From the NCBI RefSeq assembly GCF_000497045.1, contig NW_015961992.1:250259-314258 (forward strand): DNA of 64,000 nt, given 5' to 3'. The position numbers and the translations under genes are program-made. The notes under the pieces were generated by a model. That model searched no databases, was not told the DNA's origin, and was given only the letters and a program-made list of their open reading frames with translations. Positions 55,042 through 63,003 of this stretch are shown piece by piece. How positions within the stretch are numbered: the stretch's first letter is position 1; every line of letters begins with the position of its first letter. The DNA comes from Kalmanozyma brasiliensis GHG001 (taxonomy: Eukaryota > Basidiomycota > Ustilaginomycetes > Ustilaginales).

Positions 55042-56766
55042 ATGCCCTTTCGGACTGCGTCGACCTTGCTCCGCTCTTCTAGCATCCTGACTTCATCGGC
55101 ACATCCGAGACTTGCCCTCCAACGCTCGACCTTCACCCTTCTCAAGAGCAGGCCCATTCCCACGCCACATAGCTGCTTCTCCCACAGTTACACTCATCGC
55201 ATCGAGATGGCATCTCAACAGTCAGCATCGGCATGGAAGCCGTCCAAGCCGCGAGGCGCGCAGCGGGCCTCGGACCACAAGACAGGCCCCAAAGGCGAGC
55301 CCATGACTCCGGTTCCTTCCGCCACCCTCATCGTGCTATGCCCAAGGTCGGCCAAAGAGAAGGGCGGACAGCTGCCATACGACACTGTGATGCTACAAAG
55401 ATCAGCGCGAGATGGATCGAGCTTCCGATCCGCCGTCGTCTTTCCTGGAGGAGCACTCGACCTCGTCGATGAAGCGGAGGTAGAAACAGCGCTGGCCTCG
55501 ACTTCAGGTGCAAAGAGCGACGAGATGGAAAAGTACATGCACTCGCTCAAGCTGTGTGCGCTGCGCGAGACGTTCGAAGAGACCGGTCTGCTTCTCCTAC
55601 CGTCACCATCGCCGAGCCCATCCGGTCTGCCAACCAGCCGCGCGGTGGGCCACGAGGAGGCGGGAATGTCGGCTGACGAGTGGGCAAACGCACGCAACGA
55701 CGTCCACCACAACGCGGTCGACTTTGCTCCCTTCATCCGCAAGGTGTCCGCCAAACTCGGCATCACCGGCAAGCTGGGCAAGGGAGAAGGATCGCTGCCC
55801 GAGCTCGCACCCATGGCCCACTACTCCAACTGGATCACCCCGCGCAGCGTCGTCCGCCCTGCCAAACGCTTCGACGCACACTTCTTCATCACCGTTCTTG
55901 ACAAGGTGGATGTCTTTGGCGACGAAGAGTCGCTCAAGATCTCGGCTGACGGGTCCGAGACGCTATCGCTGCGTCTGCAAACACCCCGCGAAATCATGTA
56001 CGCCGGCATCACCGACCAGATCTCGCTCTTCCCGCCGCAATTCTACATCCTAGCCGACCTCGAGACGGCCCTCCTCGCAGCCGACGCGGCAGGACGCATC
56101 CCCATCCTCCCACTCATCTTCGACTCGGGCCAGGCGACCGACCGCGCAACTGCCGACGCTGAGTTCCGCGTCACCCCTGTCGAGGAAGAATCCCGTGGAC
56201 TGCAAGGTCGAAACTACTCATGGGATCGCAAAGATTCCTCCACCTCATCGGCTCCCCTCACCTCCTGGATCTCAGACACCAACGCGCCGCTGTCCAACAT
56301 CCGCGCGCTCGGCACCGACCCCGAATCCCAGTATCCGTCCGTCACGGCCGTCGAGCCCCGCGCCTTTCCCAAGCTGGGCACCATGATGGACATCAGCAAG
56401 GAGATTGTCGAGAACCGCAGTCGAGCGCAGGTGGGCGAGAGCGAGGACAGCTTTGTCTTTCCGCTGGTTCTGCCGGGCGACTGGCAGGCGAGCCCGGCGC
56501 AGAAGGAACGTGCGCGGAAGGGTCTCTTCTTGCCAGGAACGGGTGAGCAGACGGCCAACAACGCGGGAGGGTCGAGCAGCGCAGAAGACGAAAAGTCGAG
56601 ACCGCTCAACAGGCTCTACGTTTCGCCGAGGGCCAAGGAGCACGGCGGAGGAATGACGGTGCGCGGGGCGGTGCGCAAGGGTCTCACGCATCTGCGCGAT
56701 TTCCAGGTCGGCGTGCTGCTCGCTGAGGAGCCCGCGGAGGAGGACGAGCGCAAGTCCAAGTTGTAG
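55042..56766 (+). CDS. Nudix hydrolase, NUDT19-like, with N-terminal presequence and C-terminal SKL
   Basis: Probable CoA/acyl-CoA diphosphatase of the NUDT19 type. From ATG 55042 it is 574 aa; from the second in-frame ATG at 55207 (MASQQSA) it is 519. The Nudix domain begins near SATLIVLCPRS and includes VVFPGGALD, an extended loop, then RETFEETGLLL (residues 175-185), matching the RExxEExGU half of the Nudix box; the family carries an insertion inside the box. The first 55 residues (MPFRTASTLLRSSSILTSS...) are Ser/Arg/Leu-rich with almost no acids, like a mitochondrial presequence. The protein ends KSKL, a canonical peroxisomal PTS1. The two signals suggest two localisations from alternative starts, an inference. 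Confidence 0.85.
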   Translation: MPFRTASTLLRSSSILTSSAHPRLALQRSTFTLLKSRPIPTPHSCFSHSYTHRIEMASQQSASAWKPSKPRGAQRASDHKTGPKGEPMTPVPSATLIVLCPRSAKEKGGQLPYDTVMLQRSARDGSSFRSAVVFPGGALDLVDEAEVETALASTSGAKSDEMEKYMHSLKLCALRETFEETGLLLLPSPSPSPSGLPTSRAVGHEEAGMSADEWANARNDVHHNAVDFAPFIRKVSAKLGITGKLGKGEGSLPELAPMAHYSNWITPRSVVRPAKRFDAHFFITVLDKVDVFGDEESLKISADGSETLSLRLQTPREIMYAGITDQISLFPPQFYILADLETALLAADAAGRIPILPLIFDSGQATDRATADAEFRVTPVEEESRGLQGRNYSWDRKDSSTSSAPLTSWISDTNAPLSNIRALGTDPESQYPSVTAVEPRAFPKLGTMMDISKEIVENRSRAQVGESEDSFVFPLVLPGDWQASPAQKERARKGLFLPGTGEQTANNAGGSSSAEDEKSRPLNRLYVSPRAKEHGGGMTVRGAVRKGLTHLRDFQVGVLLAEEPAEEDERKSKL

Positions 56767-57068
56767 TTCACTCCTTTAGACGAGATTCGCCAGTTTCAAT
56801 GTAGACATGGACGAATGTAGACGTGGACGAATGTAGACATGGACGCAGAACAAGGTGATGGTGGCCCAGCGCAGTGACGCTCTCAAATACACTCTGCGAC
56901 TCGTTCGTCATCGGCTGCTGTCAGAGGCTGCTCTTGTTTTGTCTCGGCTTGCCGTCGATCGACCCGAGTGCGGCGAACGAAAGCGACGTAGGCTGCTCGG
57001 TCATCACAGTGCGCGGATCGCAAGCACACCTCTCGCACGCCTTGTACAACTCTTCATATTCGCCCATC
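56767..57068. other. Tail-to-tail spacer (Nudix / 5-phosphatase)
   Basis: A 302-bp convergent spacer containing the 16-bp tandem repeat noted separately; otherwise nothing seen. Confidence 0.5.
56799..56846 (+). repeat. 16-bp tandem repeat, three copies
   Basis: Three head-to-tail units beginning ATGTAGAC(A/G)TGGACG; the middle copy differs by one base (A to G) and the last by its final base. Located in the presumed 3' UTR of the Nudix gene. Confidence 0.95.
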
Positions 57069-60000
57069 CTACTGCGGATCAGCATATCCACCCCTCGCCG
57101 TGTCCAACAGCCTCTTCTCCAACCCTCTCCATTCCTCCTTGACGGCTTCCTCGACGCTTTGTCTCTTGCCAAAATCGGCCTTGCGCACCTTGCACTCGAA
57201 CACGGCGGTTACGGGTCGATGATCGCTGATGGTGCACTCCCATCTCCTGTACTCGAGACACTTGACGCGGTCGGGCTTATCGCTTTTGAACAGGACGCGG
57301 TCGCACCAGGCGGGAATGCGATTTTTGTCGGATGTGTCCCAGTCGTAGCTGCCACGGTCGTACTTGTACGTCGGGGCGAAGGCGATGGGTGGCTCGCTGA
57401 AGTCGGCGAGACGAAAGGCGGGATTGTGTTTGAGTTCCTTGCGAAGTTGATCTTGATCCAACAAGGAGGCAAGTTTGCGCGCGGCGAGTGCGGATAGGAC
57501 CGTATCTCGATTGTGGTCGATGCGGTAGTTGAGGTCGCCCGAGAAGAAAACGAGTTCGTGGTCAAGGACCATACTCCCATCCCCACCGCCGACGTACGCT
57601 TCCGGATCGGCGTAGGGGTCATCGAACACCGTTGGGTACTCCAGTATGTCCGCTACATCCGCATTGCGCTGTTTGACGTGCTTTTGCCCTGCAGCGAGGT
57701 GGGCGTTGACGAATGCAATGCTGGTATCCTGCACCACCAAGCGCGCGATGACGGCTCCTTTATTGCCGTACCTGCCCCCCATCCCCGTCTTGACCGTGCT
57801 GATAGCCAGCTCGCGGACGTGCTTGAACTCGGTCTGCTTGACAAAAACACACGTGAACAGCCCCACCAAACTCTCGGACTGCACCAACAGATATCCGCAC
57901 GTGGCCGGCATCGCAAATCGCACGATCTGGATCAGCTTGTCGTACCAACTTCGGTACTGGCGCGAGACCCTATCGCCCAAATCGTTCGCGCCCTTCTTGC
58001 GTCCTCCGCCCAAGAGCAGGCTCTTCGCTGTCAACTTCTTGCTCTCGAGATCGATGAGCTCTTGGAAACCAAACACGATTACATCCGGCGGTCGGTCAGC
58101 CGGTAGACTATCCGATCCAACCTGGCATGCGTTGCGCAGCATCTGCCCAAACACCTCCATGTTCTCCGCCGACGTCTCGAGATCGTTTGGCGAGGCAGCG
58201 TCCATGTTGAACGTCACATGCAGAGTCTTGATGCTGCGGTAGGTGCAAAATTCGGCCTCGCGCTTGGACTTTTCGGCCTCGATCCAGTCGAATGAGAGCG
58301 TGCCGTCCCACAGATGCACCGCTGCGTCGAGGCCGCCGGATGCGACCTGCAGACGGCCCGCTTTCTCGATTCCGTGCTCGTCGGCCTTGATCGCAGTGAT
58401 GGGCTCCTTGTGTGCCGTCCAGATCTTGAGCGCGCGCCAAGGGGCTGTCTCCGTGTCGAATACCGAGATCGTTCCCGCTCGAGTCGCTACCCAGAGATAC
58501 TTGATCACGCCCGCGACCGCCGTCAGACCGTGCGGACCGAGCTTGCGCACACCAACGCACTCGTACGTCTGTCGCGACCAGATTGAGACGTGACCCGAAT
58601 CGTGCCCGAAATAGACATAGTCGGGGCGAGAGGGGATGACCGCACCGCCAGTCACGGCACCCACGCCCTCCCCCATCTCCGGAGGAATCGTCGCGGCCTT
58701 CGACAGCGCGTTGAACGGCTTGTCGTCCGCGAAAGGGTTGTAGATACGAATGCGAGGGCCCTTGCTTGCGGTCTGATCCTTGGCGTTCTTGCTCTGCGCC
58801 GATGACCCCGATGCGACCCACAGCTGTTGACCTACAACGGAGGCGTGCGAGCCTTTCTCCATAGCGATACGCTGCGTGATGGGCTGGTTCGACAGACGCA
58901 GCCCTGCAACGGCTGGATCCGTACTCGCATTCGGCAGCCAGATCGAGATCTTTCCCCCTTCGTCCAAACTGAGCATCTTGTTGCCCACCCTCTTGAGCAG
59001 CTGAATCGGATCCGAATGCACGTTCTGCCGGGAATGCACCACCGCCGCTTCGGCGATGTCGAGCTCCCAGATGTGACCATCCTTCGTGCCGCACCATAGA
59101 TATCTGCCCTCGTCCGCTGTTTCGCCATGTGCTCGCTTTCCTGTGACAGAAACCGGACAGACGCCATGATTCGGTGGTCGAAATTCGAGCGCTGTCAGCT
59201 TGACTTCCTTGGACTGATGTTCGCCGACCGTGCAGAGCTTGTCCCCCAGACCGCTGGCCGACTCGCCGACGCGGTATACTTTGACCTTGTCGCCACTGCC
59301 CGTCACCACCGTAGGACCACACACGGCAAAGCATTGGAACGCTTGCTTGGCCGAAGTGCAGCAGTCCGGACTGAATTTGGGCGCGCGGCGATTGGCGTGC
59401 GAGGTGTCGGGCAGTCCGCTTGGCGTCATGTCTGCTGCAGCGTGCATCCTGCGCAGACCAGCTGTGGACCTGGAAGGCGAAGCGGAGAAGGACGAGGGAG
59501 AAAAGGAGGAAGGTGACAGGGACGAGGAGGCGTACGTATCGTCTTCTTCATCAGAGCTGTCCGTGCTCGGTCGATTGTCGGTGGATCTTTGGTGGCCAAA
59601 GCTGCGACTGATCGGGCCGCTGGGTGAGAGGCGCGCGTTGCGTGTCGGAGGTGGCAGCAGTGTCGAAGCCGCTTCGATCTCATACGTTGATAGAGTTCGA
59701 CTGGGCTGCAGATGCCTGGCAGCGGACCGAGCTACTGGGATCGGCTTTGACCGTGCGGTGACCGTCTGAGATCTATGCACCGCAGCTGCGGAGGACGCTG
59801 TCGGCGTGCTACGTTGCGGTGGCGGCATGATAGGTGCATCGTTCTGAGTTGCATTGCTGTCGCTCCCCGATGGCTTGCGGACAGGAAGCGGCGGCGTTTC
59901 CAGCTCGTCTGCGGCGAGGGCCACGCTGAGAAGGGGAAGTGTACCCGTGCTCAGAGACGCGCTGAGGCGGCGTCGCTCTGGTATCCCATCGAGTTGAGGC

Positions 60001-61145
60001 GAAGCGGGCTCTCTGGACGGCAAGGGTGGTGGCGCGTCTGGAGGTGACAAGGTGATGAAAGCAGTGTCTACCGGTGCGGCAAGGACGGGAATCGAGCCCG
60101 CGTCTGTCTCCAAATTGACCGCAGCTATTGAGCCAGGTAAATTGGCCAAGCTCTCGGCGGAGCTATCTGTCTTGATCGGCCGTGGTGGGACTATTGGCGG
60201 AGCCTGTTTGACTGAATGCGCCGGCTCAGAGCCTTTGTCGGCAGTGGGAGAGAGGAGCTCGTTGGAGCGAGAGTACTTGAGAAAGTGACTGCCGCCCGTA
60301 GCGATGCGATTCGGTTTGAGCTTGACATTTGTGGTGTCAGAGTTGCTAGGGGGGCTGCTTCTATCATTGGCGATTGTATGATGCGTGCGGTGACCGAACA
60401 TGTTGGCGAGCGATGCGACGCGGGCGGTCGAGTCGGCTCTGGATAGACGTTCGAGGTCGGCATCATCCAAGATTTGCACGCCGTGAGGATGAGAAGTGGG
60501 CTTGGGTGGCCGTGGGGGTGCCACTTTCATCTTTGCTGGGCCTTCGGTATCGGATGCAGAAGCTGAGGCGGTTGTCGAGGCAGGACGACTCGACCTCGGT
60601 GTCAATAGAGGCGGTATGGTTTCTCCAAACTTGGTCGCGGTGATGGCGAGCGGTTTAGCTGAGTTCGATGCTCGTCTGGTAGTAGGCGCGCGCTTGTCTT
60701 TGACCAAAAGAGCGCCGAGATCAGTGGCGGACGTGTTTGCGCTGGAGGGCGTAGACAGAGAGGCGAGATCGGCTACAGTGAGCAAGGTGGGGCCGGAACG
60801 AGGTTGCTTGAATGAGCTCGATCCGGCGGCGTTGTTCGTTGTCGACGACGAGGAAGGCGCATCTTCTGCTGGGATCCTCGGCGAGTTGGACACTGAAGAT
60901 GACTTCTTGGGTTTCTGTAGGCCATTCTGGACTACGACAAGCTTCTTCTCCGGCTGTCCGAATGTATGTGTCGCGCTAAGATCCTTCTGCTTTGGTATCG
61001 CTGTCGTGGAGCTCGCTTGTGACTTGTAGGCAGGTCGACTGCCCTCGGACTTGGACAGCTGCTCGAATCGAGAGCGCAGGTCAGAGACAGCGCCCGGGAG
61101 AGCGCCAAACTCATCCGGTTCCTGACCGGCTTGCTGATCCGCCAT
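57069..61145 (-). CDS. Inositol polyphosphate 5-phosphatase with N-terminal beta-propeller
   Basis: Phosphoinositide 5-phosphatase. From ATG 61145 it is 1358 aa. Residues 1 to about 570 are Ser/Pro-rich and disordered. About 580-960 reads as a WD40-like propeller (AFQCFAVCGPTVVTGSGDKVKVYRV, LWCGTKDGHIWELDI, YVYFGHDSGHVSIWSRQTYECVG, LWVATRAGTISVFDTE, VASGGLDAAVHLWDG). The catalytic domain spans about 985-1330: FGFQELIDLESKK, GNKGAVIARL, FVNAHLAAG, FFSGDLNYRID, PAWCDRVLF and SDHRPVTAVF. This propeller-plus-5-phosphatase order is that of the plant FRA3/5PTase12-14 type, without the OCRL RhoGAP end. The frame stays open 101 codons further upstream, through a nine-Asp run, but with no ATG there. 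Confidence 0.9.
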   Translation of the reverse strand: MADQQAGQEPDEFGALPGAVSDLRSRFEQLSKSEGSRPAYKSQASSTTAIPKQKDLSATHTFGQPEKKLVVVQNGLQKPKKSSSVSNSPRIPAEDAPSSSSTTNNAAGSSSFKQPRSGPTLLTVADLASLSTPSSANTSATDLGALLVKDKRAPTTRRASNSAKPLAITATKFGETIPPLLTPRSSRPASTTASASASDTEGPAKMKVAPPRPPKPTSHPHGVQILDDADLERLSRADSTARVASLANMFGHRTHHTIANDRSSPPSNSDTTNVKLKPNRIATGGSHFLKYSRSNELLSPTADKGSEPAHSVKQAPPIVPPRPIKTDSSAESLANLPGSIAAVNLETDAGSIPVLAAPVDTAFITLSPPDAPPPLPSREPASPQLDGIPERRRLSASLSTGTLPLLSVALAADELETPPLPVRKPSGSDSNATQNDAPIMPPPQRSTPTASSAAAVHRSQTVTARSKPIPVARSAARHLQPSRTLSTYEIEAASTLLPPPTRNARLSPSGPISRSFGHQRSTDNRPSTDSSDEEDDTYASSSLSPSSFSPSSFSASPSRSTAGLRRMHAAADMTPSGLPDTSHANRRAPKFSPDCCTSAKQAFQCFAVCGPTVVTGSGDKVKVYRVGESASGLGDKLCTVGEHQSKEVKLTALEFRPPNHGVCPVSVTGKRAHGETADEGRYLWCGTKDGHIWELDIAEAAVVHSRQNVHSDPIQLLKRVGNKMLSLDEGGKISIWLPNASTDPAVAGLRLSNQPITQRIAMEKGSHASVVGQQLWVASGSSAQSKNAKDQTASKGPRIRIYNPFADDKPFNALSKAATIPPEMGEGVGAVTGGAVIPSRPDYVYFGHDSGHVSIWSRQTYECVGVRKLGPHGLTAVAGVIKYLWVATRAGTISVFDTETAPWRALKIWTAHKEPITAIKADEHGIEKAGRLQVASGGLDAAVHLWDGTLSFDWIEAEKSKREAEFCTYRSIKTLHVTFNMDAASPNDLETSAENMEVFGQMLRNACQVGSDSLPADRPPDVIVFGFQELIDLESKKLTAKSLLLGGGRKKGANDLGDRVSRQYRSWYDKLIQIVRFAMPATCGYLLVQSESLVGLFTCVFVKQTEFKHVRELAISTVKTGMGGRYGNKGAVIARLVVQDTSIAFVNAHLAAGQKHVKQRNADVADILEYPTVFDDPYADPEAYVGGGDGSMVLDHELVFFSGDLNYRIDHNRDTVLSALAARKLASLLDQDQLRKELKHNPAFRLADFSEPPIAFAPTYKYDRGSYDWDTSDKNRIPAWCDRVLFKSDKPDRVKCLEYRRWECTISDHRPVTAVFECKVRKADFGKRQSVEEAVKEEWRGLEKRLLDTARGGYADPQ

Positions 61146-61933
61146 ATCCCTGGCGGCGTCGTCGTCGTCGTCGTCGTCGTCGTCACCGCTGAGATCCGAC
61201 GAGGTCCTGCTGAGCTGCGCTCTTAGGGGGAGGACTTGCTTGCTATCATGTGCTCTTATGGGTGAGAGCTTCGGTGCGCTTTCTGCGCGGTCGAGTGATA
61301 AAAGCTGCGTAGCAGCATGTGCTGTGGTCGAAGCTTCTGTGCGACGCGCTGGGGTCGACAAGGAGGTTGTGATGAAAGAAGAGAAAGGATAGAGACTCGG
61401 AGGATCACGGCGAACTGGCCAAGGCAAGCAAGCCAAAGTGAATTCCACATGTCAACCGAAACCCTGAAGAGCAACACACACACGCAGGTCCAAGCGCAGT
61501 TGTCATTTTTTTCTGGCTGTCATCTTGCCGACCAGAAAAGATGGCCGATCCGCCTTGCCGCTGCGCCCTTCTCGGTAAGGCTCATCCGACGTGCCCCCGA
61601 GGCTGTGCTGTGCTGTCGCTTGTCGCCAACGTCTTCCGTTCCGAGTCTCCTCAGTCCCACATCTCAGCCAGTCGGAATGTTTATCAGCGTCGGTGATCCC
61701 GATTCCACCATGGTCCCACCGTCGGCATGGCCTTTTTGGTCGGAGAGAGCCGAAGCTGGCCTTTTGAACTCTCAAACCTCCACACGAGTGAGTTTGTCAT
61801 ATGCGTGATGGAGAGCTGTCGAACTTCGGAACGTCCGTCGACCACCGACACGGCACGATTCCGAGCATCGTCTCACCATCGACCATCGGATCATCCGCAA
61901 AGCAACTCCAGCATCTCCGCGTAGCTCGCAAGC
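61146..61933. promoter_or_regulatory. Divergent region (5-phosphatase / Nit amidase)
   Basis: A 788-bp head-to-head spacer. The left 300 bp may be N-terminal coding or leader of the 5-phosphatase, as the frame is open. Nothing else recognised. Confidence 0.5.
61158..61184 (-). repeat. GTC trinucleotide repeat, nine units
   Basis: Nine perfect GTC units on the plus strand, reading as nine Asp (GAC) codons in the 5-phosphatase frame, 13 bp upstream of the chosen ATG. Confidence 0.95.
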
Positions 61934-62806
61934 ATGGTTTTGGCAGCAGTGGCGCAGCTCAAATCGACCGGCGTGATAGCGGACAACCTCGCTGCGTCGG
62001 TCTCGATCATCCGCAACGCCTCGCTTCGCGGGGCCAAAGCGATCTTCCTGCCCGAAGCGACGGACTTTATCGCGCCGACTGCCAATGTTGCCGCCCTCAC
62101 GCGCTCCGACGACAACCGCAGATTTGTCGAGGGCATTCGGTCGGCTGCGAGGGAAGCGGGCGTGTGGGTTTCGGTCGGGATTCACGAGGCACCCTCTTCT
62201 TCGCAGGATGAGAGAGATGCCAAGGACAATGGAGGCAGGCTACGATGCTACAACACACAGCTGCTGATCGATCACCAGGGCGAGATCCTGGACAGGTATC
62301 GCAAGCTGCATCTCTTCGATGTGGATATTAAGGGCGGCCTCAAGATCCTCGAGAGCGACTCGACCATTCCGGGATCAGAGCTACTCCCCCCTCGCTCTAC
62401 ACCCGTTGGCTCACTGGGCTTGCTCACATGCTACGACCTGCGCTTCCCGGAACCATCTCTGCGACTGCGACGGCAAGGCGCACAACTGCTCACCTACCCC
62501 TCCGCCTTCACCGTCCGCACCGGCGCCGCACACTGGGAGACGCTCCTCAGAGCAAGAGCGATAGAAACGCAGAGCTACGTACTCGCAGCTGCTCAAGTGG
62601 GAGCCCACGATGGAACAAAGAGAACCTCATGGGGTCATGCCATGATCGTAGATCCCTGGGGGTCCGTCGTTGCTCAGTGTCCGGATATTCAGCCCTACAA
62701 GCCCACCTTTTGTATGGCTGATATCGATCTTGAAGCTTTGGAGAACACGCGGAAGGAGATGCCGCTGTGGGAGCAGAGACGAGGCGACGTCTTTCCGCAG
62801 ATCTGA
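61934..62806 (+). CDS. Nitrilase-superfamily amidase, Nit1/Nit2-like (deaminated glutathione amidase type)
   Basis: Carbon-nitrogen hydrolase, 290 aa, the usual length for one nitrilase domain. The Glu-Lys-Cys triad is visible: Glu41 in FLPEATDF, Lys124 in RYRKLHLFD and Cys166 in LLTCYDLRFPE. The LHLFDVDI and LRFPEP signatures match the Nit1 branch, whose members repair deaminated glutathione; the Nit2 omega-amidase is the close alternative. The C-terminal block SWGHAMIVDPWGSVVAQ is also typical. No N-terminal targeting signal is apparent. ATG 61934 begins MVLAAVAQ, as in the family. Converges with the membrane-protein gene (197 bp). Confidence 0.92.
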   Translation: MVLAAVAQLKSTGVIADNLAASVSIIRNASLRGAKAIFLPEATDFIAPTANVAALTRSDDNRRFVEGIRSAAREAGVWVSVGIHEAPSSSQDERDAKDNGGRLRCYNTQLLIDHQGEILDRYRKLHLFDVDIKGGLKILESDSTIPGSELLPPRSTPVGSLGLLTCYDLRFPEPSLRLRRQGAQLLTYPSAFTVRTGAAHWETLLRARAIETQSYVLAAAQVGAHDGTKRTSWGHAMIVDPWGSVVAQCPDIQPYKPTFCMADIDLEALENTRKEMPLWEQRRGDVFPQI

Positions 62807-63003
62807 CCTGTCCAGCTTCATGCTTTCGAGGATGAGTGGCCATGATATCGAGTTGACTTGATAGCGATGCAGATAAAAATACATTGTGAAAGATATGCAG
62901 AGAAAAGGCAGAGATGAGAGTATGATAACAGTGTCAAGATGCAAAGACCAGTCGAGGGTGATGGGCCAGCCCAAGCGAACCACCAGGATTCGCTGTGGCG
63001 CTT

